Source: Pseudoalteromonas apostichopi (GTDB taxonomy: Bacteria; Pseudomonadota; Gammaproteobacteria; Enterobacterales; Alteromonadaceae). Taken from it: a DNA stretch of 64,000 bases. A model generated the notes under the pieces. That model made no database searches and was not told where the DNA came from. It was given only the letters and a program-made list of their open reading frames with translations. The stretch covers positions 682,001 to 746,000 of the forward strand of contig NZ_AP028066.1 in the NCBI RefSeq assembly GCF_030297135.1. The letters run 5' to 3'. Positions 43,544 through 52,438 of this stretch are shown here, piece by piece. The first letter of the stretch is position 1; each line of letters begins with the position of its first letter. The position numbers were made by a program, and so were the translations under genes.

Positions 43544-43772
43544 GTCAGGATGTTAGAGCCTATACAGTTTCACAAGCAGCGGCGTCTTTCCGCCGCGACC
43601 ATTTAAAAACAAACGCGCGAAACAAGTTTCACGCCTACGATAGTGACCTTGTAGATCGCCCATTTATGGCGACAAAAACCGTGGTAATTTTCAAGTAGGA
43701 ACGGCTTCAGCAGTGAACCTTCGATGTTCGGCGTTGAAACGCCTCCTACAAACTTTACTCTAGTATCTCGCT
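43544..43772 (-). repeat. Composite palindromic repeat, copy 1 (inverted)
   Basis: Contains a 36-bp block (43607-43642) identical, in inverted orientation, to 54796-54831, and a 25-bp block at 43726-43750 (GGCGTTGAAACGCC palindrome) shared with copies 2 and 3. A further GC-rich palindrome (GCGGCG..CGCCGC) is at 43577-43596. No gene is present. Confidence 0.8.
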
Positions 43773-44157
43773 AACTCTTTACTGATTTGTCTAATTTAGT
43801 TACATAAGCTTTAAGCTCTGCAAGCTGACTTTTTTCGCCTTGGTGAACATTCATTGCTTTTGCAAAGTAGCTATTGGCTTGCTGCTGCTCACCAGCTTGC
43901 TCATGAATAAGTCCAATCCGAAGATAAGTAAACGCAAGATTATTAGGGCCTAACTCTGTTTGCAGCGTTTTAGCGCTATCAAGCTCAAGAATTCTTGCGA
44001 GTGCATTTAACGCATAAAGCGCACTATCGCTTGAACCTTTGATGTACTGAGAATGAGCGATTTCTAGCTCATTTTTAAGAAACTCGGCTGTCATTTCATT
44101 TGCGCTTGTAGGTACTGCTAACGAGACTAAAGCAGCTAAGGTTAAAACTTTAAACAT
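43771..44157 (-). CDS. Exported TPR-like protein
   Basis: A 128-residue protein with a signal peptide (cleavage near TSA-N, residue 19) and helix pairs of TPR type (NNLAFTYLRIGLIHEQAGEQQQANSYFAKAM). A near-perfect AGGAGG ribosome-binding site seven bases before the ATG suggests strong translation. Probably a periplasmic protein-interaction module; partner unknown. Confidence 0.68.
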   Translation of the reverse strand: MFKVLTLAALVSLAVPTSANEMTAEFLKNELEIAHSQYIKGSSDSALYALNALARILELDSAKTLQTELGPNNLAFTYLRIGLIHEQAGEQQQANSYFAKAMNVHQGEKSQLAELKAYVTKLDKSVKS

Positions 44158-44247
44158 ATTAAACCTCCTTTTAAAATGTATCTTAAAGATTAATCAAACT
44201 CGATTAGCTGGTCAAACTTTATTCATAAAAGCAAATTATCAAAGAGC

Positions 44248-44658
44248 TTAATCGCGACCCAAGCCAATCAACTTTTTGCCATTTAAACCTTTTTTATGCC
44301 ATTCTGTTTGTTCTTCACAGAATATTTGCGCGTCTAATTCTTTACTTGGCTCTTCGTTTAAACTACCTGCAGGTACGAGTAGGTATTTACTGTCTTGTGA
44401 TTCAAATGGCAGCGCAGAGCCACAGGTTTTACAAAACGCTCTAGATAATGCACGACCAGGATAATTAAACCGCGTTATATGCTGCTGACCTTTTACCCAT
44501 TCGATAGCATCTGGTGAGGTAAACAAATTTGCAGCGTGAGCTGTTCCGCTCAGTTTTCGACATTGTTCACAATGACAGAAGTAAAAACGCCTAAATTTAT
44601 CAGCAACTTTAAAACTCACTGCACCGCAGCAACATTCACCCGTCAGTGTTTTAGTCAT
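44248..44658 (-). CDS. GFA-family zinc protein
   Basis: A 136-residue protein with GFA-type ligands: C-C-C-G near residues 9-12, C-H-C-E-Q-C near 28-33, and CKTCGSAL near 79-84, followed by the PAGSLNE segment. It differs from the GFA protein at 22577 and is not a recent duplicate. GGAGATA precedes the ATG. Stands alone. Confidence 0.82.
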   Translation of the reverse strand: MTKTLTGECCCGAVSFKVADKFRRFYFCHCEQCRKLSGTAHAANLFTSPDAIEWVKGQQHITRFNYPGRALSRAFCKTCGSALPFESQDSKYLLVPAGSLNEEPSKELDAQIFCEEQTEWHKKGLNGKKLIGLGRD

Positions 44659-44730
44659 CTCTATCTCCTCATTAGCTAAGCCAAAAATTTATTACCTAAA
44701 CAATGCGCTATTTAAAAATTTTAGGCAATA

Positions 44731-44766
44731 AAAAAGGCCATGTTGCGTGTACAACATAGCCTTTTT
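44731..44766 (-). terminator. Rho-independent terminator of the hut operon
   Basis: A long stem (AAAAAGGC.ATGTTG with CAACAT.GCCTTTTT) with a 6-base loop. On the minus strand the T-run follows hutU; it is symmetrical and may work in both directions. Confidence 0.85.
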
Positions 44767-44779
44767 GCATTGACACAAC

Positions 44780-46780
44780 TTAGAAATCTAAGTTTGATAA
44801 AACTTCATCATCAACGTTATTAGACAAGGTCACTTTAAGTTTAGGCGTACGAGCCATTTCACGTTTAATTGCAAAATTAGCTTCTTCGTTACGAGCCCAA
44901 CTACGACGAGCAATACCGTTGTTTACATCAAATAATAGCATAGATTTCAGACGACGCTCGGCAGCTTCACTACCATCTAGTAGCATACCAAAACCACCGT
45001 TGATCACTTCGCCCCAGCCTACACCACCACCATTATGGATAGATACCCATGTTGCACCACGGAAACCATCACCAATTACGTTATGAATAGCCATATCTGC
45101 TGTAAAGCGGCTACCGTCATAAATGTTTGATGTTTCGCGGAAAGGTGAATCAGTACCACTTACGTCATGGTGGTCACGACCAAGTACAACTGGACCAATT
45201 TCACCACGATTAATGGCATCATTAAAGGCTTTAGCAATTTCAGCGCGGCCTTGTGCGTCTGCATAAAGAATACGAGCTTGAGAACCTACAACAAGTTTGT
45301 TCTGTTTAGCATCTTTGATCCACGTGATGTTGTCTTGCATTTGCTGTTGGATCTCTTCTGGCGAGTCCGCCATGATTTTATTTAAAACGTCTGCAGCAAT
45401 CGCATCTGTTTTATCTAGATCTTCTGGCTTACCTGAGGTACATACCCAGCGGAATGGGCCAAAGCCGTAATCAAAACACATTGGGCCAAGAATATCTTGT
45501 ACGTACGATGGGTATTTAAAATCAATACCATTATCAGCCATTACATCGCCACCAGCGCGTGATGCTTCTAACAAAAACGCATTACCGTAATCAAAGAAGT
45601 AAGTGCCTTTTGCCGTGTGCTTGTTAACAGCATCGGCGTGGCGCTTAAGCGTCGCTTGTACTTTTTCTTTAAATACTTCTGGCTCTTCACGAATTAAACG
45701 ATTTGACTCTTCATAGCTGATATCAACCGGGTAGTAACCGCCTGACCATGGGTTATGAAGTGAAGTTTGGTCAGAACCTAAGTGAATGAAAATATCTTCA
45801 GCTAAGAAGCTTTCCCATACATCAACTACGTTACCAATAAAGGCAATCGAAACCACTTCTTCATTTTGCTGAGCAGTACGTACACGCTCAACAAGCTCTG
45901 GCATGTTATCGATTAGCTCATCTACCCAACCTTGTTGATGACGCTTAATAGCCGCCTTAGGGTTAACCTCGGCACACACGGTAATACAGTTAGCAATGTT
46001 ACCCGCTTTAGGCTGTGCACCACTCATACCGCCTAAACCAGCAGTTAAGAAGATCTTACCTTTTGGTGATTCGCCTTTTGCAAGTACTTTACGGAACGCA
46101 TTCATTACCGTAATGGTTGTACCGTGAACAATACCTTGCGGGCCAATGTACATAAATGAACCTGCAGTCATTTGACCATATTGAGTTACACCTAGTGCAT
46201 TGAATTTTTCCCAGTCATCTGGTTTTGAATAGTTCGGGATCATCATACCGTTTGTCACAACCACTCGCGGTGCTTCAACTGATGATGGAAATAACCCCAT
46301 AGGGTGACCCGAATACATGTGTAGCGTTTGGTCTTCTTCCATTTCGCTTAAGTACTTCATGGTTAATAAGTACTGCGCCCAATTTTGGAATACCGCACCG
46401 TTACCACCGTAAGTGATTAGCTCTTCTGGGTGCTGTGCTACAGCAGGGTCAAGGTTATTGTCGATCATTAACATGATAGCGGCAGCTTGTTCGCATTTAG
46501 CTGGATAATCACTGATCGAGCGCGCTTTAAGCTCATAGTTAGGTTTAAAGCGATACATGTAAATACGGCCAAATTGTTTGAGCTCAGCAGCAAATTCAGC
46601 AGCTAATTCTTGATGCCATTCTTTAGGGAAATAGCGCAATGCGTTACGAATAGCCAATTGCTTTTCGTCGGCCGATAAAATGTCTTTACGTTTTGGAGCT
46701 CGGTTTGCATCGCTTGGATACGGTTTTGGCTCTGGCAATACGCTTGGGATACCTTGCTTAATTTGTTCTTGAAAAGTCAT
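44780..46780 (-). CDS. hutU: Urocanate hydratase
   Basis: A 666-residue cytosolic enzyme, second step of histidine breakdown (urocanate to imidazolonepropionate), using tightly bound NAD+. It shows YGGNGAVFQNWAQY, the LHMYSGHPMGLFPS segment, the NAD-binding GLGGMSGAQ, and NGGGVGWGEVINGGFG near the end. It is about 100 residues longer than the 555-residue enzyme of Pseudomonas, as in long-form urocanases of some marine bacteria and animals. hutH lies 11 bp upstream. hutI and hutG are not in the window. Confidence 0.92.
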   Translation of the reverse strand: MTFQEQIKQGIPSVLPEPKPYPSDANRAPKRKDILSADEKQLAIRNALRYFPKEWHQELAAEFAAELKQFGRIYMYRFKPNYELKARSISDYPAKCEQAAAIMLMIDNNLDPAVAQHPEELITYGGNGAVFQNWAQYLLTMKYLSEMEEDQTLHMYSGHPMGLFPSSVEAPRVVVTNGMMIPNYSKPDDWEKFNALGVTQYGQMTAGSFMYIGPQGIVHGTTITVMNAFRKVLAKGESPKGKIFLTAGLGGMSGAQPKAGNIANCITVCAEVNPKAAIKRHQQGWVDELIDNMPELVERVRTAQQNEEVVSIAFIGNVVDVWESFLAEDIFIHLGSDQTSLHNPWSGGYYPVDISYEESNRLIREEPEVFKEKVQATLKRHADAVNKHTAKGTYFFDYGNAFLLEASRAGGDVMADNGIDFKYPSYVQDILGPMCFDYGFGPFRWVCTSGKPEDLDKTDAIAADVLNKIMADSPEEIQQQMQDNITWIKDAKQNKLVVGSQARILYADAQGRAEIAKAFNDAINRGEIGPVVLGRDHHDVSGTDSPFRETSNIYDGSRFTADMAIHNVIGDGFRGATWVSIHNGGGVGWGEVINGGFGMLLDGSEAAERRLKSMLLFDVNNGIARRSWARNEEANFAIKREMARTPKLKVTLSNNVDDEVLSNLDF

Positions 46781-46791
46781 TATTTGCTCCC

Positions 46792-48285
46792 TTAGTTAAC
46801 TTTAAACGCTTGCGATTTAACAAGTTCTACCATGGCATCAATATCAGGCTTAAGTAAGCGGTCTTCTTCTAATTTGGCGACTTTGCTGCGAATTAACGCA
46901 AAGTTTTCTTCAATGATGTCAGAACACTTGTTAGGACGTCTAAATTCAATTGCTTGTGCTGCATACATAAGCTCAATTGCAAAGATTTTATCAAGATTAC
47001 CTAAAATCTGGTTTAACTTACGACCAGAAATACTACCCATAGATACGTGATCTTCTTGACCCATTGATGTTGGTACACTGTCCGCTGATGGTGGGAAACA
47101 CAAAGATTTGTTTTCTGTTACCAATGCCGCAGTCACGTATTGTGGGATCATCATGCCAGAGTTTAAGCCACCCGATGACGTTAATAAACGCGGTAAACCA
47201 TGTAAGCCCTCAAGTAGCAAGTAACAACGACGATCAGCAATGTTACCAAGCTCTGCTGCTGCAATTGAAGCATAATCTAATACCATAGCAAGTGGTTGAC
47301 CGTGGAAACCACCACCCGAAATTGCTTCTTCTTCGCTGATCACAATTGGGTTATCTGTAACTGAATTCATTTCTGTTTCAGCAAGCTCTTTTAAGTGGTA
47401 ATACGCATTACGTGATGCACCATGAACTTGAGGAATACAACGCAGTGAGTAAGGGTCTTGAACACGGTCACAATCAGTATGTGAAGCCATGTTTTCAGAG
47501 CCTGCAAAAAAGCTGCGCATACGCGCTGCAACTTCGATGTTACCTTTAAAAGCACGGATAGCATGTAACTCTTCACGGAATGGTGATTCGCTACCTTGCA
47601 TACCTTCAATACTCATAGCACCTGCGATGTCTGCAAGGTCTAATAGGTAACGCATTTTAGTAAGCGCAGTAATGGCATGAGATAAAATAAACTGAGTACC
47701 ATTAATTAACGCTAAACCTTCTTTAGCATGTAAATCTAGAGGCGCTAAACCGTGCTCTTTTAATACTTCTGCTGCTGGCTTGATTGTGTCGTTTACCCAA
47801 AACTCACCTTCACCTAGAAGAGGTAAAAATAAGTGCGATAACGGTGCTAAGTCGCCCGATGCGCCAACTGAACCTTGCTCTGGTACAACAGGAATGATAT
47901 CAAGTTCAATAAACTTAAGCATACGCTCAACAACGGTTAAACGAATACCTGAAAAACCTTGGCTTAATGCATGTACTTTGGTGATTAGCATCAGCTTTGA
48001 AATAGGTTTAGCGATTGGCTCACCCACACCTACAGCGTGTGTGATCAATAAGTTCTTTTGTAATAAGTTGGTTTCTTCTGGAGAAATTTGTGTATCACAT
48101 AATGGGCCAAAGCCCGTATTGATACCATAGATGGCTTTATCTGAGGCAGCCATTTTATCTACGTTTTGGCGGCTTTTATTAATTTTATCAATTGCTTCTT
48201 GGCAAAGCTCTGCCTGTAACGTACCGGCTGCAATAGCATTAACGCTATCTAACGTTAATTGGTCAACACCATACTTAAATGTCAT
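46792..48285 (-). CDS. hutH: Histidine ammonia-lyase
   Basis: A 497-residue enzyme that converts L-histidine to urocanate and ammonia. The self-forming MIO cofactor triad is A142-S143-G144 (GSVGASGDLAPLSH); catalytic Y53 lies in YGINTGFG; the EDHVSMGS segment is near the C-terminus. First gene of the hut pair, with a 119-bp control region shared with the divergent LysR gene. Confidence 0.95.
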   Translation of the reverse strand: MTFKYGVDQLTLDSVNAIAAGTLQAELCQEAIDKINKSRQNVDKMAASDKAIYGINTGFGPLCDTQISPEETNLLQKNLLITHAVGVGEPIAKPISKLMLITKVHALSQGFSGIRLTVVERMLKFIELDIIPVVPEQGSVGASGDLAPLSHLFLPLLGEGEFWVNDTIKPAAEVLKEHGLAPLDLHAKEGLALINGTQFILSHAITALTKMRYLLDLADIAGAMSIEGMQGSESPFREELHAIRAFKGNIEVAARMRSFFAGSENMASHTDCDRVQDPYSLRCIPQVHGASRNAYYHLKELAETEMNSVTDNPIVISEEEAISGGGFHGQPLAMVLDYASIAAAELGNIADRRCYLLLEGLHGLPRLLTSSGGLNSGMMIPQYVTAALVTENKSLCFPPSADSVPTSMGQEDHVSMGSISGRKLNQILGNLDKIFAIELMYAAQAIEFRRPNKCSDIIEENFALIRSKVAKLEEDRLLKPDIDAMVELVKSQAFKVN

Positions 48286-48404
48286 TTATAACTCCTAAAG
48301 AACAGGATTAGTTTTATTTAGAGGGAGTCTAGCTTGCTCTAGTTGTTTTACAAATGCATAATTATCGTTATTCATTCCAGATTTATCGAACTAAAAGAAG
48401 AGCT

Positions 48405-49301
48405 ATGCAAGTTCATGACGTAGACCTGCGCTTATTGCGCGTTTTTGTAGCAATTGTTGAGTGTGGCGGGCTTTCAGCCGCAGAGTCACGTTTGAATATT
48501 GGCCGCTCAACCATCAGTGCGCATTTATCAGACTTAGAAGTAAGGCTTGGCATTAAATTATGTAAACGTGGCCGCAGTGGCTTTGAAATTACAGATGCAG
48601 GAGCTATCACCTATCAGGCATCGATTGAACTGCTTCAGCAATGCGAAGCCTTTGCTAATACCGTAGCAAGCTCTAAAAATGAGTTATCGGGGCGTTTAAG
48701 TATCGCCATGATAGATACCATGGTTAGCGATCCACGCTGTGCCGTTCCCCGTGCTATTGCAAGGTTAAAAGGAAAAGGTAAAAACATTCAGTTCGATATT
48801 AACGTATGTGAAGCACGAGAGGTAGAAACCGCAGTAGCCAATGGCCGTTCTTTAGTGGGGATTGGTGTTAGCCGCCATCATATTCGCGGATTAGATTACA
48901 CCGCCCTACACAACGAAACTAACTTTTTGTATTGCGCAGTCGGTCACCCGTTATTTAATTGTGAAGACAAGAAAATAAATGAGCTGCTCAAAGAAGCGGA
49001 GGTGATTACCAGTAACTACATGCGTGATAAAGAAAGCCGAAACGACGGTTTAAACTATCAAAATAGTGCCGTTGCCTACCATGATGAAGGGATTGCACAT
49101 TTAATTTTATCTGGTGAGTTTATTGGTTATTTACCTGATCACTATGCACAGTTCTGGGTCGATAAAGGCATTTTTAAGGCTGTTCAGCCAAACAAATATC
49201 ACTACGATATTCCTGTGGTATTAATCACCTCAAAAACAAACGCCAGCTCGCCTTTAGCAAACGCTATGATAGACGAAATTAAGCGCTGTTACGCGGTTTA
49301 G
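48405..49301 (+). CDS. LysR-family regulator, probably of hutHU
   Basis: A 298-residue LysR-type regulator. HTH at about 5-65 (LLRVFVAIVECGGLSAAESRLNIGRSTISAHLSDLE) and a C-terminal effector domain with SGRLSIAMIDTMVSD. The frame is open from 48354 but ATG at 48405 has AAGAAG upstream and gives the usual N-terminus. Its divergent position to hutHU suggests it controls them, although hut is more often regulated by HutC (GntR). The effector would be urocanate or histidine, by inference. Confidence 0.82.
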   Translation: MQVHDVDLRLLRVFVAIVECGGLSAAESRLNIGRSTISAHLSDLEVRLGIKLCKRGRSGFEITDAGAITYQASIELLQQCEAFANTVASSKNELSGRLSIAMIDTMVSDPRCAVPRAIARLKGKGKNIQFDINVCEAREVETAVANGRSLVGIGVSRHHIRGLDYTALHNETNFLYCAVGHPLFNCEDKKINELLKEAEVITSNYMRDKESRNDGLNYQNSAVAYHDEGIAHLILSGEFIGYLPDHYAQFWVDKGIFKAVQPNKYHYDIPVVLITSKTNASSPLANAMIDEIKRCYAV

Positions 49302-49307
49302 GCTTTA

Positions 49308-49691
49308 TTACTTTTTTGACGCTTTTTGCTCATTTATAAGCACTAGACTAAACGCGATTATGGCAAGGTTTGTAGTTACAGGATTAAACGCTTCGATTAA
49401 AAGTGCGGGCTGTAAAACAGCAACAAACAGCATTAGCCCAACTAAAGCAGCTATATTGAGAATATTGATTAAGATGGCACGGTAGAAAATAAAAAACAGC
49501 ACGGCAAATATAATTTCACCTATGCCAGCTGCTCGGGTGATGAGCGTTGAGATTTCGGGATTAAAACCAAAACTGGCTGTCATTTTTAGCTCTAGGGGGG
49601 CAATGTGAATAAGCTTTGGCATCAGCCCATGATAAAGCCAACTAAAGCTAATAATAAATCGAGCTATTTGAATCGTATTTAAATGCTTCAT
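49308..49691 (-). CDS. DoxX-like membrane protein
   Basis: A 127-residue protein with four hydrophobic segments. RFIISFSWLYHGLMPKL near the N-terminus and ITRAAGIGEIIFAVLFF in the middle match the DoxX-like family. Convergent with the LysR gene, 6 bp apart. No function is established for this subgroup. Confidence 0.7.
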   Translation of the reverse strand: MKHLNTIQIARFIISFSWLYHGLMPKLIHIAPLELKMTASFGFNPEISTLITRAAGIGEIIFAVLFFIFYRAILINILNIAALVGLMLFVAVLQPALLIEAFNPVTTNLAIIAFSLVLINEQKASKK

Positions 49692-49740
49692 TAGACAAGT
49701 TGGCTTTGTGTGCTCTGCTATTCAGAGCACATAGTATAGC

Positions 49741-50163
49741 TTATAAGCTAGTAGGTTGACCGAAACGGTTCTCAGCTTCATCACCAGCTAAAAAACCATT
49801 TTCAATTAAAGCCCAGATAGGACCAATTAATGGCACAAAACTAATTAGTACCCACCAACCTGATTTATTACGGTCATGCCAGCGTTTCACTTGAATCGCA
49901 AGCGAAACCCATATTAGCGGAATATAGAGAATAAGCATGATTACAGAAATAGCAGACTCATTACCACCTGTTAATAGTGCTACTAAAAACATAAGAACAA
50001 ATGAAGCTAAAATCATACCTAATGCTGAATACCAATAAGTCTTACGAGGAATACGTCCTTTAAAAGAAAACAAAATTTCTTTTATGCTTAAAGTCGTTGT
50101 TTCTGTTGATGCTGTAGCGAGGTTTGCTTCTGGGGCTTGATATACATTTTCTGACACTGTCAT
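49741..50163 (-). CDS. DUF805 membrane protein
   Basis: A 140-residue protein: a disordered N-terminus (NVYQAPEANLATASTETT), then FSFKGRIPRKTYW, three membrane segments, VKRWHDRNKSGWW, FVPLIGPIW and a final GDEAENRFGQP, which together define DUF805. ATG at 50163 is preceded by AAAGGA at short spacing; GTG at 50157 is an alternative start. Function of the family unknown. Confidence 0.82.
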   Translation of the reverse strand: MTVSENVYQAPEANLATASTETTTLSIKEILFSFKGRIPRKTYWYSALGMILASFVLMFLVALLTGGNESAISVIMLILYIPLIWVSLAIQVKRWHDRNKSGWWVLISFVPLIGPIWALIENGFLAGDEAENRFGQPTSL

Positions 50164-50311
50164 TTCCTTTGATATGTGTTGTAGCAAACCGATTTAATCT
50201 AGTCTGCTGATTTATATTGTAAATAGTGCTGAATTCAGCATTAATAAGATAACACAAAGTGAATAGATTTGGGTACTAAGAAATTGCTAATAAGCTTTTT
50301 ACCGATGAACG

Positions 50312-50565
50312 TTATATTTTAGAAAAGGGGTCAGAAAGTAACTCTGCTTTAAAATAACTTATCGCATCTTCAACATCAGAGAATGTTTTTTGCTGAAATT
50401 TTACCCCTCGTTCGAAGTAAAAGACCTCAATATAACTCTTTGCGTCGTAAATACAATGCCCTTAAATCTTGGTAAAGTATCAATCGCATAGGCCTCTCTT
50501 TTAATGCCTTTTTTTAATAAATACTGCTTTAGCTCAATAAGCTCCTGACGCATATTAGCATTCAC
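50312..50565 (-). pseudogene. Frameshifted small gene, immunity-protein-like
   Basis: Two minus-strand frames join to give one plausible protein of about 83 residues: MRQELIELKQYLLKKGI... ..TLPRFKGI from 50553, then, after a one-base shift near 50445-50460, YDAKSYIEVFYFERGVKFQ ... AELLSDPFSKI ending at the TAA at 50312-50314. The combination of a helical start and a WEV/IEVFYFERG strand resembles small immunity proteins of polymorphic toxins. No toxin is adjacent. Confidence 0.5.
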
Positions 50566-50630
50566 TTTATTAATATTATTTAATAACTTACTGAGTTGTC
50601 ATAGTAACAGCAAGTAACCTAAAAGTATAA

Positions 50631-50655
50631 AAAAGCACCCTTAGGTGCTTTTATT
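50631..50655 (-). terminator. Rho-independent terminator
   Basis: AAAAGCACC pairs with GGTGCTTTT across a 4-base loop; on the minus strand T-rich sequence follows. Ends the ywbE/DUF4240 operon. Confidence 0.85.
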
Positions 50656-51182
50656 TAACTCGGTTGTTGCCAATACTTGGCGTATAAATTTGGGTAGGTT
50701 TGTTTTAAAAACTTTGCTTTATCTTTAAAACGTTTACCTTTTGGTTGCTCAAGGCCTGATGGCACAAAGGGTAATTCGTCATCATTACGCTCTTCGTACA
50801 ACATACCGGCAATCAAGTCGTACTCATCTAAATACGGGTAAGGTTGTTCGTTTAAATGATAAACAGGGGTACACTCAGCAATTGAGTCTGGGTTTTCAAG
50901 CGCCTTTAAAAAAGCCTGTTCGCCCCGTGAAATAAGCCAACATAAAAACTCAGAAAAGCCATAGTCATCGTTACAACCGGCCATTACATAAGCTGCACCA
51001 AATAAGTCCCAGGTATAGGCTTTACGCATACGTAGGTTAAACTGCTTATCAAATTCCATCAGCTGTTCGTCAGATAAATCAGTCAGTTTTGCTTTTAATG
51101 CATTACAAACAGACTCAGGCTCGGCAGTTTTATCTTCGGCGGTCACGAGTTGCCAAAATTCATTTTCGCTTAAAACACTCAT
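50655..51182 (-). CDS. DUF4240 protein
   Basis: A 175-residue acidic soluble protein. FWQLVTA at the start, LSDEQLMEFDKQFNLRMRKAYTWDLFGAAYVMAGCNDDYGFSEFLCWLISRG, which is the hallmark of DUF4240, then a Pro- and Tyr-rich tail. The ATG overlaps the stop of the ywbE gene (ATGA). Biochemical role unknown. Confidence 0.82.
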   Translation of the reverse strand: MSVLSENEFWQLVTAEDKTAEPESVCNALKAKLTDLSDEQLMEFDKQFNLRMRKAYTWDLFGAAYVMAGCNDDYGFSEFLCWLISRGEQAFLKALENPDSIAECTPVYHLNEQPYPYLDEYDLIAGMLYEERNDDELPFVPSGLEQPKGKRFKDKAKFLKQTYPNLYAKYWQQPS

Positions 51183-51373
51183 GATAAAATCTCTTTCACG
51201 CGCCCTACTTGACCATCATCAAGTTGAACTTTAATACCATGCGGGTGATTCGGTGACTTAGTTAAAATACGTGACACTACACCTTGAGTTAACTGACCAG
51301 TTCGTTGATCTTGTTTTAATACAATGTTGACTTCGCAGCCAATTGAAATTTGTGAACGCGTAGGCACTGCCAT
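51179..51373 (-). CDS. ywbE: YwbE-family protein
   Basis: A 64-residue protein matching the YwbE family (DUF2196) along its whole length: I..G..VNIVLKQDQRTGQLTQG.V..ILT.SP.HP.GIKV.L..GQVGRV. Probably a small KOW/SH3-like barrel. Start ATG, 4-bp overlap with the DUF4240 gene downstream. Function unknown. Confidence 0.88.
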   Translation of the reverse strand: MAVPTRSQISIGCEVNIVLKQDQRTGQLTQGVVSRILTKSPNHPHGIKVQLDDGQVGRVKEILS

Positions 51374-51432
51374 TGCTATATCTCTTTCAATAATTTTTGC
51401 CGATTATAGCCATTTGCAGCTGGCTTACCAAA

Positions 51433-51879
51433 TTAAACCTGTTTGATTGGGCTGTTTTTAAGCAGCTCCTTTGGCAATATTTCATTTAAACGTTCAGTAA
51501 TGGCTTGAGCTTTGCCTTTAATTTGAAAATCGAAGCCTTGGCCGTTGTCGTCTAAAATGACAGCTAAATAGTTATCAGCAACTTTCAATTGTGTAATACG
51601 GCTCAACTCAAGAGTCTCTACTTGCTCGCCATAATTCACCTGCTTAACCGTGAGGCTTGTGTCTGTTGCCGTAAGTGTTTTACTAAGGGCTGTTTTGGCT
51701 ACAAACTTTTCAGTATAGCGATAGGCCTGTGCCAAAAAACCGATAGCAAATATAAAACCAGTAAAACTTGAAATAGGTAATGAGTCTGATTGCAAGCTGT
51801 ACACACCTATACCACAAAACAATACAGCTAGAGCTAGATTTAACCTAACCATCTGTTTAGGGGTTAAATTTAAGTACAT
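51433..51879 (-). CDS. Two-helix membrane protein with PH-like domain, unknown function
   Basis: A 148-residue protein: two membrane segments (about 12-28 and 34-52) and a soluble, beta-rich C-terminal domain of about 85 residues ending in a helix (AITERLNEILPKELL), reminiscent of bacterial PH-like domains. It is 2 bp downstream of the gene at 51882, in a small operon with it and the lipoprotein gene. Confidence 0.6.
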   Translation of the reverse strand: MYLNLTPKQMVRLNLALAVLFCGIGVYSLQSDSLPISSFTGFIFAIGFLAQAYRYTEKFVAKTALSKTLTATDTSLTVKQVNYGEQVETLELSRITQLKVADNYLAVILDDNGQGFDFQIKGKAQAITERLNEILPKELLKNSPIKQV

Positions 51880-51881
51880 TA

Positions 51882-52154
51882 TTATTCCTTTAAAAACGCA
51901 ATTGCTTTTGCATTGACTGCTAAATCTACAGTGCTCAATTCTTTGATAATTAAACTGGTAATTAACTGGGTTTGCTCAGCTGTAATCGGCAGCTCTTTAC
52001 AGTAACAACTTACTCTAAGCGATTGCGGTAGTTTTTTTAGATCAGCAGTATGAGTTAACCAAGAAAATTCGTGTACTTGTTCTTTTGCTTGTTCGCACGC
52101 TTGCGTTAACGCAACTCGAATAGCCTTATCTTGGCGCTTTTCAGTTTTAGTCAT
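51882..52154 (-). CDS. Small protein, often annotated Fis-like, function unknown
   Basis: A 90-residue protein: Lys/Arg-rich helix (TKTEKRQDKAIRVALTQACEQA), then FSWLTHTADLKKLPQSLRVSCYC, then a C-terminal helix. Close relatives in Shewanella-like bacteria are sometimes labelled Fis-family regulators, but no clear Fis HTH is visible. ATG at 52154 overlaps the end of the upstream lipoprotein gene by 8 bp. Confidence 0.6.
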   Translation of the reverse strand: MTKTEKRQDKAIRVALTQACEQAKEQVHEFSWLTHTADLKKLPQSLRVSCYCKELPITAEQTQLITSLIIKELSTVDLAVNAKAIAFLKE

Positions 52155-52353
52155 GTTCTGCTTGTTGTTTTTTAAATTCTTCGTAGCCATCTTGCTGGCG
52201 CTTTACACACTCATGGTACTCTTTATCTGCCATATGATTGCATTCACTTAAACGCGCCGATTGAATTTCATGATAACGGGCGTCTGAGCTACAAGCTGAC
52301 AAGAGCACTACAACAGTCGCGATGATGGCCAATTTTAAAGCATTAAAAAACAT
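52147..52353 (-). CDS. Small lipoprotein
   Basis: A 68-residue precursor with a lipoprotein signal (VVLLSAC, lipidated Cys at residue 21). The mature 48 residues are charged and helical with two more Cys (CNHMADKEYHECVKRQ). AAAGGAA lies before the ATG. Its start is 86 bp from the divergent channel gene. Confidence 0.72.
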   Translation of the reverse strand: MFFNALKLAIIATVVVLLSACSSDARYHEIQSARLSECNHMADKEYHECVKRQQDGYEEFKKQQAEHD

Positions 52354-52438
52354 TAAATTTCCTTTATGTAGTTATACATTGGTGCTGTTTTTTCCTGTAT
52401 ATTGCGTGGGTTTAAATATTATTACCAAAGGGTTCTAT

